Source of the DNA: Lentzea cavernae
GTDB lineage: Bacteria > Actinomycetota > Actinomycetes > Mycobacteriales > Pseudonocardiaceae
NCBI RefSeq assembly: GCF_014653695.1
Contig: NZ_BNAR01000014.1
Coordinates: 19,644 to 79,547 of the forward strand
Direction of reading: 5' to 3'
DNA: 59,904 bases
The position numbers were made by a program, and so were the translations under genes. This document shows positions 32,344-39,871 of this stretch, one piece after another (position 1 is the stretch's first letter; each line of letters begins with the position of its first letter). Below the pieces are notes generated by a model. It worked only from the letters and a program-made list of their open reading frames with translations, was not told the origin of the DNA and searched no databases.

Positions 32344-33228
32344 TCAGGAGTTGTCGAGGCGTTCCCGCAACCACTCGCGCAGATCGGGTCCGTACTCCGG
32401 GGTGTTGAGTGCGAAGTCAACCGCAGCACGCAGGAATCCGGCGGGATTGCCGAGGTCGTGTCGCCCGCCGCGGTGGACGACGACGTGCACGGGGTGACCC
32501 TCGTTGATCAGCAGCGCGATGGCGTCGGTGAGCTGCAGCTCACCGCCCGCGCCGGGGGTGATGCGCTTGAGCGCGTCGAAGATCGCCCGGTCGAGGAGGT
32601 ACCGGCCAGCCGCCGCGAACGTCGACGGCGCGTCCTCCGGCTTCGGCTTCTCGACCATGCCGACGACCTGCTTGACGTCGTCGCTGCCGGTGTCGCGGAC
32701 GTCGAACACGCCGTAAGCGGAGATCTGCTCGCGCGGGATGTCGAACGCCAGCAGGACGCTGCCGCCCTTCTCCTGGCGGACCTCCGCCATCTTCTTGAGC
32801 GCACCGGTCGGCAGGATGATGTCGTCGGGCAGCAGCACCGCGACGGCCTCGTCCTCACCGGTCAGGTTGCCCTCGGCGCAGCCGACGGCGTGGCCCAGGC
32901 CGAGCGCCTGGTCCTGGATCGCGGTCTCGGCCTTGATCAGCTTCGGGGCCCGCTGGATCTTCTCGACCAGGTCGGTCTTGCCCTTGTCGGTCAGCGACTG
33001 CTCGAGGTCGGGGTTCTCGTCGAAGTAGTTCGCGACCGACGCCTTGGTCGGCGACGTCACGATGACCAGCTTCTTCGCGCCGGCCTCCGCTGCCTCGCGC
33101 GCCACGTACTCGATGGCGGGGGTGTCGACCAGGGGCAGCAGTTCCTTCGGCACGGCTTTTGTCGTGGGGAGGAAACGGGTGCCCAGACCGGCCGCGGGCA
33201 CGATAGCGGTGTGGAAGGCGCTGCTCAT
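32344..33228 (-). CDS. galU: UTP-glucose-1-phosphate uridylyltransferase
   Basis: Makes UDP-glucose for cell-wall glycans and galactose metabolism. 294 residues: VPAAGLGTRFLPTTKAVPKELL (given as AAGLGTRFLPTTKAVPKELL) is the NTP-binding loop, VDTPAIEYVAREA follows, LGLGHAVGCAE and GRYLLDRAIF are further family motifs. ATG 33228 is preceded by TAGCAT and 8 nt, a near-leaderless promoter; upstream in-frame starts would overlap the divergent gene control region. It heads a run galU-glp-rimJ, with glpR probably included. Confidence 0.96.
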   Translation of the reverse strand: MSSAFHTAIVPAAGLGTRFLPTTKAVPKELLPLVDTPAIEYVAREAAEAGAKKLVIVTSPTKASVANYFDENPDLEQSLTDKGKTDLVEKIQRAPKLIKAETAIQDQALGLGHAVGCAEGNLTGEDEAVAVLLPDDIILPTGALKKMAEVRQEKGGSVLLAFDIPREQISAYGVFDVRDTGSDDVKQVVGMVEKPKPEDAPSTFAAAGRYLLDRAIFDALKRITPGAGGELQLTDAIALLINEGHPVHVVVHRGGRHDLGNPAGFLRAAVDFALNTPEYGPDLREWLRERLDNS

Positions 33229-33266
33229 GGGCTGCGATGCTAACGACATACCTGGGGGTACCCACC

Positions 33267-33833
33267 ATGACGTCCGATCTTCGTGACCGGAAGGTCGCAC
33301 TGCGTTCACGGTTGCTGGCCGCGCGGCGGGCTTTGCCGGCCGAAGTTCGCAACCTCGAAGCCGTCGCGCTCGCGTCGCACGTCGCCGCTCTGGACGTTGC
33401 GCCTGATCAGACGGTGTGCGCCTTCCTGCCGGTCGGATCGGAGCCCGGAGACGGGTCGTGGCTCGACGGGCTGCGGTGCCGGGTGCTGCTTCCGGTCGTG
33501 ACGGGCGACTCGCCGTTGGACTGGGCGGTCTACGACGGGCCCTCCGCTCTCGCGCCCGCCGGGTTCAAGCTGCTGGAGCCGACCGGTCCCCGGCTCGGCG
33601 CCTCGGCGATCGCTGGAGCCTCGCTGGTGCTCGTGCCGGCGCTGGCCGTGTCGGTGTCCGGGGTGCGGATCGGGAAGGGCCAGGGGCACTACGACCGCTC
33701 GTTGCCGCTGGTCAACGCGCCTCTGGTGGGCGTCGTGCGGGATGACGAGGTGCTGGCGGAGGTGCCCGGCGAGCCCCACGACGTGCGGATGAACGGGGTG
33801 CTGACCCCGTCCGGCGGGCTGCGGTGGCTGTGA
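33267..33833 (+). CDS. 5-formyltetrahydrofolate cyclo-ligase
   Basis: Converts 5-formyl-THF to 5,10-methenyl-THF with ATP. 188 residues with KVALRSRLLAARRAL, VCAFLPVGSEPG, the ATP-binding VPALAVSVSGVRIGKGQGHYDR (given as VRIGKGQGHYDR) and the C-terminal EPHDVRMNGVLTP. ATG 33267 has GGGGG 9 nt upstream. Divergent from galU and 93 nt ahead of the FmdB/Ruc gene, the same three-gene arrangement as mycobacterial Rv0991c-Rv0993. Confidence 0.93.
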   Translation: MTSDLRDRKVALRSRLLAARRALPAEVRNLEAVALASHVAALDVAPDQTVCAFLPVGSEPGDGSWLDGLRCRVLLPVVTGDSPLDWAVYDGPSALAPAGFKLLEPTGPRLGASAIAGASLVLVPALAVSVSGVRIGKGQGHYDRSLPLVNAPLVGVVRDDEVLAEVPGEPHDVRMNGVLTPSGGLRWL

Positions 33834-33926
33834 CTTTGGCCGGGGGTGTTTGCGCTCCGGGAAGGTCCTGAGCGAAAATCGTGTTGGCACTCACAACGGT
33901 CGAGTGCCAGAGCTAGGAGCAACCCA

Positions 33927-34256
33927 GTGCCTACGTACCAGTACGCCTGCACCGCGTGTGAGCACCGGTTCGAGGCTGTGCAGTCGTTCAGCGACGCCTC
34001 CCTCACCGAGTGCCCGGAGTGCTCGGGCAAGCTGCGCAAGCTGTTCGGCGCCGTCGGCGTCGTCTTCAAGGGCAGCGGTTTCTACCGGACGGACAGCCGT
34101 TCGGGCTCGTCGAGCGCGTCTGCCTCCACGACGTCCACGCCGGAGAAGAAGTCCTCGGACACGAAGTCCACTTCGACTTCTTCATCGTCCTCTTCGTCGT
34201 CCTCTTCGGACTCCTCGAAGTCCTCGAAGAGCGCTCCGGCGGCCGCGGCCTCCTGA
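33927..34256 (+). CDS. FmdB/Ruc-like zinc-ribbon protein
   Basis: 109 residues. Residues 1-45 form the FmdB zinc ribbon (YQYACTACEHRF ... LTECPECSGKL, two CxxC pairs); the rest is a disordered Ser/Lys-rich tail ending in Ala. The mycobacterial neighbour in this order (Rv0991c, 110 residues, Ser-rich) has been described as a redox-regulated chaperone, Ruc, whose zinc cysteines act as the switch; the same layout here suggests the same role. GTG 33927 has TAGGAG at 33914-33919. Confidence 0.82.
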   Translation: MPTYQYACTACEHRFEAVQSFSDASLTECPECSGKLRKLFGAVGVVFKGSGFYRTDSRSGSSSASASTTSTPEKKSSDTKSTSTSSSSSSSSSSDSSKSSKSAPAAAAS

Positions 34257-34297
34257 AGATCGCGAGTTGTCCACAACTTGCGACCGACCCCACTCGA

Positions 34298-34330
34298 CAT
34301 GCCTCCGACCGCCCTACGGTCGGAGGCATG
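34298..34330. promoter_or_regulatory. 14-bp inverted repeat covering the SAF-gene start
   Basis: Arms CATGCCTCCGACCG and CGGTCGGAGGCATG are perfect, with a 5-base CCCTA loop. The right arm ends in the gene ATG (34328) and the structure contains TACGGT (34315-34320), which lies 7 nt before it. It could be an operator on DNA, a start-blocking RNA hairpin for readthrough transcripts, or a terminator for the FmdB gene. Confidence 0.6.
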
Positions 34331-34882
34331 ACCCTTTCCACCTCAGCCCTCGACCGAGTCCGCTCCCTGTCGCGCCGCCGCCCGTCTCCCGCGTGGCGCC
34401 GGTTCCTGGCCCTGGGCCTCGCCTTGCTGGCCCTGTCGACGTTCTTCTGGCCCGACGTGGGCCATCCCGCCGTCGTCGCCTCCCGCGACCTGCCGGCCGG
34501 AGCGCCGCTCACGTCCTCCGACGTCCGGGTCGTGTCGCTCGCCGCGCCGTTGCCAGGCTCGTTCCCCGGTTCCGACGCTGTGGTGGGCCGCGCCCTGTCG
34601 TCGCCCGCGCGGGCGGGCGTCCCGCTGACCGACTTCGACCTGTCCGACGTGGCCCCGGACCAGGCGTCGGTGGCCGTCCGGGTGGCTGACCAGGGCTTGG
34701 CCGCCGTGGTGCGGCCGGGCGGCCGGGTCGACGTGGTGTCCGCCTCCGGCGAGGTCGTCGCGGAGAACGCCGCGGTGCGCGAGACGCGCGGCCAGGTCGT
34801 CGTCCTCACGTTGCCGAGACTTAATGCAACTCGTGTGGCAGCGATGTCACTGGATCATGCATTAGCCGTTACTCTCCGCTGA
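34328..34882 (+). CDS. SAF-domain membrane protein
   Basis: 184 residues: basic N-terminus, one membrane helix (about 25-42, FLALGLALLALSTFFWP), then an extracytoplasmic SAF domain (ASRDLPAGAPLTSSDVRVVS at about 58-77, followed by VGRALSSPARAGVPLTDFDL) as in CpaB/flagellar assembly chaperones. No other pilus genes are nearby. The stop overlaps the mscL ATG by one base (TGATG), so it is probably translationally coupled to the mechanosensitive channel. TACGGT-N7 before ATG suggests a leaderless message. Confidence 0.82.
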   Translation: MTLSTSALDRVRSLSRRRPSPAWRRFLALGLALLALSTFFWPDVGHPAVVASRDLPAGAPLTSSDVRVVSLAAPLPGSFPGSDAVVGRALSSPARAGVPLTDFDLSDVAPDQASVAVRVADQGLAAVVRPGGRVDVVSASGEVVAENAAVRETRGQVVVLTLPRLNATRVAAMSLDHALAVTLR

Positions 34883-35325
34883 TGCTGAAGGGATTCAAAG
34901 ACTTTCTGATGCGCGGAAACGTCGTCGACCTGGCCGTGGCCGTGGTCATCGGCACGGCCTTCACCGCGATCGTCACCGCGTTCACCACGAGCCTCATCAA
35001 GCCGCTCATCGCTTCGCTCGGCAGCACCGAGACGAAGGGTCTGGGCTTCTACATCCGCTCCGGCAAGGAGGACACGTACCTCGACTTCAGCAACGTCATC
35101 AACGCGGCGATCAACTTCGTCATCGTCGCCGCTGTCGTCTACTTCGTCCTGGTGCTCCCGATCCAGAAGATCCAGGAGCGCCGCAAGAGGGGCGAGGAGG
35201 CCGGCCCGGCCGAGCCGACGAACGTCGAGTTGCTGATCGAGATCCGCGACCTGCTCGCGGCCCAGCAGAACACCCAGCCGCAGACCACCGTGGTGGCACC
35301 CGAGCGCCGCGGCCCCGCGATCTGA
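34882..35325 (+). CDS. mscL: Large-conductance mechanosensitive channel
   Basis: 147-residue MscL, a pentameric membrane channel opening under turgor stress. N-terminal amphipathic helix (MLKGFKDFLMRGNV), first pore helix (VDLAVAVVIGTAFTAIVTAF), extracellular loop, second helix (NFVIVAAVVYFVLVLPI), and the charged cytoplasmic helix (KIQERRKRGEE) followed by a Gln/Thr-rich end. ATG 34882 overlaps the SAF gene stop. In mycobacteria mscL is also near moaB2 and pepD, as here. Confidence 0.95.
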   Translation: MLKGFKDFLMRGNVVDLAVAVVIGTAFTAIVTAFTTSLIKPLIASLGSTETKGLGFYIRSGKEDTYLDFSNVINAAINFVIVAAVVYFVLVLPIQKIQERRKRGEEAGPAEPTNVELLIEIRDLLAAQQNTQPQTTVVAPERRGPAI

Positions 35326-35795
35326 CCTCCGCCCGTCCCCGCCGAGACGAAGCGCGCAGCCGTGGCTCCACCGCGGTCCCGCGCGCTTTGTCCCTGGCAC
35401 TGGCGGGACGCCGCCTGGCACCCGCTGGGATCGTGGGGTCACCACAACGCGGCTGCGCCGCGCGACGCGCACGTTCCCGCGTTCACGCCACCAGACATCG
35501 CGGCTGGCCCGAGTTGTGCGGCAGCAACACGAGTTCCGCCTGCGGGGTGGGTCAGCGCTTCGCGCCGCAACGACGCCACCAGCTCGGCGGTGGACTCCCG
35601 CCAGACATGCGGCAGCGAACTCCCGCCGCTCAACACACCCGGTGTCCGCCACAGACCCGCGGCCACAGCGGCGCGACCCGACCTTCGGCGCGTCCCCGAA
35701 CCCAGCCTTGTCACAGCCGCCCGCCCGGCGGCAAGTCACCACCAGCAGCGCGTCCAAGCCCCACCAGGAGCCCGAAGGCACGGGCAGCGCCCGTG
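35326..35795. other. mscL-moaB intergenic region without supported genes
   Basis: 470 bases of about 70 percent GC. All open frames here translate to Arg/Pro/Ala-rich sequence without motif, signal or ribosome site. Two loosely similar stretches with CCAGACAT and GCGGCAGC words (about 35490-35525 and 35606-35640) may be remnants of a duplication. No promoter or terminator stands out, apart from weak GC-rich pairing at 35360-35385 that could end mscL transcription. Confidence 0.35.
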
Positions 35796-35978
35796 TCAGC
35801 CGCCGTGGTGCGGCGGCCGGTTGTCGCGGTACCAGGCCTCGCGGTCGTCCGCCGAGCCCCCGCCACCGCGCTCGTCCGACGTCGTCTCCGGGAGCACGTC
35901 GCCGAACACCTCGGCCAACCGGCGACGACGCGCGGCGGCGTCGTCGTCGGCCGGCTTCGGTGAATCACTCTTCGTCAA
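35796..35978 (-). CDS. Small acidic-basic hypothetical protein
   Basis: 60 residues: charged N-terminus, a helical RRRRLAEVFGDVLPETTSDE core and a C-terminal RDNRPPHHGG tail. Short proteins with RLAEVFGDVLP and a terminal RPPHH recur next to moaB2/two-component genes in actinobacteria, to my recollection; function unknown. It overlaps moaB by 14 nt and shares its codon bias, supporting coding. It is probably the last gene of the RR-HK-moaB run. Confidence 0.65.
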   Translation of the reverse strand: MTKSDSPKPADDDAAARRRRLAEVFGDVLPETTSDERGGGGSADDREAWYRDNRPPHHGG

Positions 35979-36465
35979 GACCGCTCAGCTGCTCGATCAC
36001 GTAGGGCACCAGGGCGGACAGGGTCGCCATGCCGTCGCGGACCGCGGAGCGCGACCCGGCGAGGTTGACGACCAAGGTGCTGCCCGAGACGCCGGCGAGG
36101 CCGCGCGAGATGCCCGCGTCGACCGCGCCCGCGGCAAGACCGGAGGCGCGGAGCGCCTCGGCGATGCCGTGGATGGGGCGGTCGAGCACGCCCTGCGTGG
36201 CGTCGGGGGTGACGTCGCGCGGGGACACGCCTGTGCCGCCCACGGTGACCACCAGGTCGACGCCACCGATGACGGCCGTGTTGAGAGCGGCCCGGATGTC
36301 GACCACCTCACCCTCGACCGCGACGGTGCCGTCGACGATGAAGCCCACTTCTTCGAGGAGTTCGGTGACGAGAGGCCCGGAGTTGTCGTCCTGCTCGCCG
36401 TGCGCCACCCGGTCGTCCACGATCACGACCAAAGCGCGGCCAAGGCGCTGCGCGCTGCGTTCCAT
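35965..36465 (-). CDS. MoaB/Mog domain protein (MoaB2)
   Basis: 166-residue molybdopterin-binding (MoaB/Mog) protein. Motifs: VVIVDDRVAHGEQDDNSGPLV (given as DDRVAHGEQDDNSGPLV), VVTVGGTGVSPRDVTPDATQ for phosphate/MPT binding, and a C-terminal LVVNLAGSRSAVRDGM. Likely adenylyltransferase or binding role in molybdenum cofactor synthesis. ATG 36465 agrees with related proteins starting MERxA; GTG 36474, which forms a GTGA overlap with the upstream kinase gene, is an alternative. In mycobacteria moaB2 also follows a two-component/pepD cluster. Confidence 0.87.
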   Translation of the reverse strand: MERSAQRLGRALVVIVDDRVAHGEQDDNSGPLVTELLEEVGFIVDGTVAVEGEVVDIRAALNTAVIGGVDLVVTVGGTGVSPRDVTPDATQGVLDRPIHGIAEALRASGLAAGAVDAGISRGLAGVSGSTLVVNLAGSRSAVRDGMATLSALVPYVIEQLSGLDEE

Positions 36466-36470
36466 ACCGA

Positions 36471-37373
36471 TCACCGTAGCGGGAGTCGGACTTCGAAGCG
36501 GCAGCCAGGACCGTGGTTCTGGACGCTGATGCGCCCGTGGTGCGCGTCGGCGAGGCCTCTCGCGATGGAAAGGCCCAGTCCGGCGCCCGACGGATTGCGG
36601 GCGGACGAGCCGCGGAAGCCCACGTCGAAGACCTGTGGCAGCACGTCATCGGGTATGCCGCCGCACGCGTCGTCCACTCGCACCACCGCCTCGGGTCCGT
36701 CCACATCGACCTGGACGGCGACCGTGCCGCCCTCCGGCGTGTGGCGGATGGCGTTGGCCACGAGGTTGCGCACGACACGCATCAGTTCCGGATCGGAGCC
36801 CCGCACGACCGGCCAGGCGCGGGCGTCCGCACGCAGCTCGACGCCTTCGCGCGAGGCGACCGGGCGGGACGCGGCGACCACGTCGCTGACCACGTCGGCC
36901 AGGGCGACGTCGTGCATCGGCAGGTTCAGCGCGCCCGCGGTGATCCGGGAGAGCTGGAAGAGGTCGTCCACCAGCTTCGACAGGTGGTCTGCCTCCAGCG
37001 CGATCTGCTTGGCGTAGACGGCGACCTCGCCGGGTTCGGAGACGACGCCGTCCTCCAGCGCCTCGGTCATCGCCCGGATGCCGGCCAGCGGCGTCCGCAG
37101 GTCGTGGCTGATCCACGCCACGAGCTGCCGCCGGGCCGCCTCCGCCTCGCGCTCCCACATGGTCCGCCGGGCGATCGCACGGCCCAGCATGATCGAGAAC
37201 GGCACGGTGACCACCCCGACCAGCGCGCACGCGGCGAGCGCGGCGTTGAGCATCGGCGTGAACATGAACCCGCTGACCACGAGCACACCGGCGATGGTCG
37301 CCACCACCGGCACGATGACCATGACGGTCATCGCGGTGGTCAGCGAGACGCGGCTCAGCCAGCCCGGGCTCAC
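36471..37373 (-). CDS. Sensor histidine kinase
   Basis: 300 residues. Two membrane helices in the first 65 residues with almost no extracytoplasmic loop, no HAMP domain; H-box WISHDLRTPLAGI (phospho-His, about residue 90), N-box NLVANAIRHTPEGG, G1 VRVDDACGGIPDD, G2 GAGLGLSIARGLADAHHG. The lack of a sensing domain suggests membrane-state or partner sensing. GTG 37373 makes a GTGA overlap with the response-regulator stop. Partner: the OmpR-type regulator just upstream. Confidence 0.92.
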   Translation of the reverse strand: MSPGWLSRVSLTTAMTVMVIVPVVATIAGVLVVSGFMFTPMLNAALAACALVGVVTVPFSIMLGRAIARRTMWEREAEAARRQLVAWISHDLRTPLAGIRAMTEALEDGVVSEPGEVAVYAKQIALEADHLSKLVDDLFQLSRITAGALNLPMHDVALADVVSDVVAASRPVASREGVELRADARAWPVVRGSDPELMRVVRNLVANAIRHTPEGGTVAVQVDVDGPEAVVRVDDACGGIPDDVLPQVFDVGFRGSSARNPSGAGLGLSIARGLADAHHGRISVQNHGPGCRFEVRLPLR

Positions 37374-38056
37374 AGGGCTGACCACGGGTCGTACCGGTAG
37401 CCGACGCCCCACACCGTGCTCAGCCTGCGGGGCTTCGCCGGGTCCTCCTCGATCTTCTCCCGCAACCGTCGCACGTGGACGGTCACCGTCGACTGGTCGC
37501 CGAACTGCCAGCCCCACACCCGTTCCAGCAGCTCGGCCCGGCCGAACGCCTTGCCGGCGTTGCCGATGAAGAACGCCAGGAGGTCGAACTCGCGGGTCGT
37601 CAGCTGCAACGGCCGCCCGTCCAGCGTCGCGGTGTGCGCGGCGACGTCCAGCACGAGGTTCCCGTCGCGCACCACCCGCGGCTCGAACGCCCGGTGCGCC
37701 CGCCGCAGCACCGACGAGACGCGCAACGCCAGCTCACGTGGGCTGAAGGGCTTCGTGACGTAGTCGTCCGCGCCGATCTGCAGCCCGGCGATGCGGTCTT
37801 CCTCCTCGCCCAGCGCCGTCAGCATGACGACGGGCGTGCTGCCGCGCTCCCGGATCCGCCGGCACACCTCGAGGCCGTCGATGCCGGGCAGCATCAGGTC
37901 CAGCACCACGATGTCCGGCTCGTGCGCGGCCATCAGCTCCAGCGCCTGCTCCCCGTCACCGGCGAGCTCGACCTCGTACCCGGCGTGTTCGAGGTAGCGG
38001 CGCACCACGTCGCGCACCGTCGTGTCGTCGTCGACGACCAGGACCCTTTCCACCAC
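37370..38056 (-). CDS. OmpR-family response regulator
   Basis: 228 residues. Receiver domain with acidic pair VVDDD, phospho-acceptor Asp in VVLDLMLPG (about 53), and Lys in VTKPFSPREL; C-terminal winged helix beginning near residue 130 with LTTREFDLLAFF and QSTVTVHVRRLREKIEED. First gene of a set RR-HK-moaB-small ORF. Target genes unknown; the HtrA-like protease gene directly upstream on the same strand is a candidate, by analogy with MprA-pepD. Confidence 0.94.
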   Translation of the reverse strand: MVERVLVVDDDTTVRDVVRRYLEHAGYEVELAGDGEQALELMAAHEPDIVVLDLMLPGIDGLEVCRRIRERGSTPVVMLTALGEEEDRIAGLQIGADDYVTKPFSPRELALRVSSVLRRAHRAFEPRVVRDGNLVLDVAAHTATLDGRPLQLTTREFDLLAFFIGNAGKAFGRAELLERVWGWQFGDQSTVTVHVRRLREKIEEDPAKPRRLSTVWGVGYRYDPWSAL

Positions 38057-38113
38057 GTCACCACGCTAAGCCAAGAACGCCTGCCCGGCCCGCATCGTCA
38101 CACGGACGTAAGA

Positions 38114-38162
38114 AGAGGCCCGGACCTGTGTGCGGGGCAGGTGCGCACAGGCTCGGGCCTCT
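38114..38162 (-). terminator. Hairpin 1 after the HtrA gene
   Basis: Long interrupted stem (AGAGGCCCG ... CGGGCCTCT with an inner CCTGTGTGCG/CGCACAGG) between the protease stop and the response-regulator start; a probable terminator. Confidence 0.7.
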
Positions 38163-38175
38163 CCGGGGTCGTCAC

Positions 38176-38214
38176 GGCCTGTTCCCGGCGGGCGGCGGAT
38201 GCCGGGAACAGGCC
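38176..38214 (-). terminator. Hairpin 2 after the HtrA gene
   Basis: 14-bp perfect stem GGCCTGTTCCCGGC with GCCGGGAACAGGCC, 11-base loop, 10 nt beyond the protease stop. With hairpin 1 it forms a double terminator insulating the two-component operon. Confidence 0.78.
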
Positions 38215-38224
38215 GTCCCCCGAC

Positions 38225-39820
38225 CTATCCCACCTCGACGCCGTCGAGGGTGGCTTCCACGGTCCTGTTGTCGGACAACGTGATCGTGACCTTGTCGCCG
38301 GGCGCCTTGGACCGGACGGCGGCCACCAGCGTGTCCGACTCGTCGATGCGGCGGTCGCCGAACTTCGTGATCACGTCACCGGCCTTGAGCCCGGCCTTCT
38401 CCGCCGCGCCACCGCCGGTGATCTCCGAGATCCGGGCGCCCTGCTCGGTCGACTCGACCTTCACTCCCAGGACGGTCTGCTTCGGCTTGCCGTTCTTCAC
38501 GATCTCGTCGATCGTGCGGCGTGCCTGGTCCATCGGGATCGCGAAGCCGATGCCGACGGAACCGGCCTGGCCCTGACCCTGGCTCGGGCTGTAGATCGCC
38601 GAGTTGATGCCGACGACCTGGCCCTGCATGTTGACCAGCGGGCCGCCCGAGTTGCCGGGGTTGATCGCCGCGTCGGTCTGGATGGCGTTGAGCACCGTGG
38701 CCTGCGAGTTGCGGTCGCCGCCGGCGGAGACCGGGCGGTTCACCGAGCTGACGATGCCGGAGGTGACGGTGCCGGAGAGCTCGAACGGCGAGCCGATCGC
38801 GACGACGGCCTGGCCGGTCCTCATGTCGCCGGAGTTGCCGAGCTGCACGACGGGGAGGTTCGAGACGCCGTCGGCCTGGATGACGGCGATGTCGGAGCTC
38901 GGGTCGCGGCCGAGGATCTTGGCGGAGGCCGTCCGGCCGTCCTGGAACACGACCTTGATGTCACCGCCGGAGGCGGCGCCCTCGATGACGTGGTTGTTCG
39001 TCACGATCTGGCCGTTGCCGGAGATGATGAAGCCCGAGCCCTCGCCGGCGCCGGCCCGCGTCGTGACCTGGATCTGGACGACGGACGGCAGCAGCTTGTT
39101 CGCCACGTCCTCGACCGAGCCCGCCGGGGCGTTGCTGGTCTGCGAGGCCGGGCGGGGCGAGTCGAGCGAGCTCACGGACGACGAGTCGTTCGCGAAGTTG
39201 TAGCCCAGGTAGCCGCCGAGGCCGCCGGAGAACCCTCCGACGATCAGCACGAGGGCGGCGACGCCCGCCACGACCTTCCCGCGGCCCTTGGGGCGCGGTG
39301 GGACGTTCGGGGGCTGGTAACCGGGCGGGAGGTAGTACTGACCCGTCTGAAGGCCCTGCTGCGGTGCCGCGAACGGGTTGTGGGGCGCCCCGCCGTGCTG
39401 CTGCGCGAACGAGCCCGAGTGCGGTCCAGCGGCCGGTTCCGCGCCGAACTGCGCGGTCGTGGCGCCGAGGCCGAGCGGGTGAGGTTGGCCGGACCCTGAC
39501 GGTGGAAGCTGCTGGCCGGGTCCGGACCCGCCGAGCTGCGTCTGGCCCGCGTCAGGTGAGGACACCTGCGGCTGGGCCGAAGTCGAGGAGAACGAGGCGG
39601 GCACGTCGCCCAGCCCGTGGGGAGTGCCGCCGGCAGGAGCACTGCCAGGAGAGGCGCTCGATGCCCCAGCCTGGCCGGATCCCCCCTGCAAAGGATCCGG
39701 CTGGCCGGGTTCCGGCAGCGACGGGCCCTGCTCCCGCGCGCCGGAGTCTGTCTGACCGGCGCTCGGCGGCACGGAGTCTGGCTGTCCCGGCTGCTGCGCT
39801 GGCTGGTTGCTCTCGGTCAT
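38225..39820 (-). CDS. HtrA/PepD-type membrane serine protease with PDZ domain
   Basis: 531 residues: Pro/Gln/Gly/Ser-rich cytoplasmic N-terminus (about 1-180), one membrane helix (about 184-208, GVAALVLIVGGFSGGLGGYL), S1C protease domain with catalytic His in VTNNHVIEG, Asp in SSDIAVIQ and Ser in NPGNSGGPLV, then a PDZ domain (about 440-525, GLKAGDVITKFGDRRI). Protein quality control in the envelope; in mycobacteria PepD is part of the MprAB regulon. ATG 39820 or 39826 are both possible starts. No ribosome site is clear. Confidence 0.93.
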   Translation of the reverse strand: MTESNQPAQQPGQPDSVPPSAGQTDSGAREQGPSLPEPGQPDPLQGGSGQAGASSASPGSAPAGGTPHGLGDVPASFSSTSAQPQVSSPDAGQTQLGGSGPGQQLPPSGSGQPHPLGLGATTAQFGAEPAAGPHSGSFAQQHGGAPHNPFAAPQQGLQTGQYYLPPGYQPPNVPPRPKGRGKVVAGVAALVLIVGGFSGGLGGYLGYNFANDSSSVSSLDSPRPASQTSNAPAGSVEDVANKLLPSVVQIQVTTRAGAGEGSGFIISGNGQIVTNNHVIEGAASGGDIKVVFQDGRTASAKILGRDPSSDIAVIQADGVSNLPVVQLGNSGDMRTGQAVVAIGSPFELSGTVTSGIVSSVNRPVSAGGDRNSQATVLNAIQTDAAINPGNSGGPLVNMQGQVVGINSAIYSPSQGQGQAGSVGIGFAIPMDQARRTIDEIVKNGKPKQTVLGVKVESTEQGARISEITGGGAAEKAGLKAGDVITKFGDRRIDESDTLVAAVRSKAPGDKVTITLSDNRTVEATLDGVEVG

Positions 39821-39871
39821 GCCCATAGTCTCGGGTGTGGTCCTGAGAGAACCCTTAAACCAGCCTGGGAG

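Noticed and set aside
35326..35795. Possible pseudogene or small genes between mscL and the moaB group
   Set aside because: Translations in all frames are Arg/Pro/Ala-rich and unlike known proteins.
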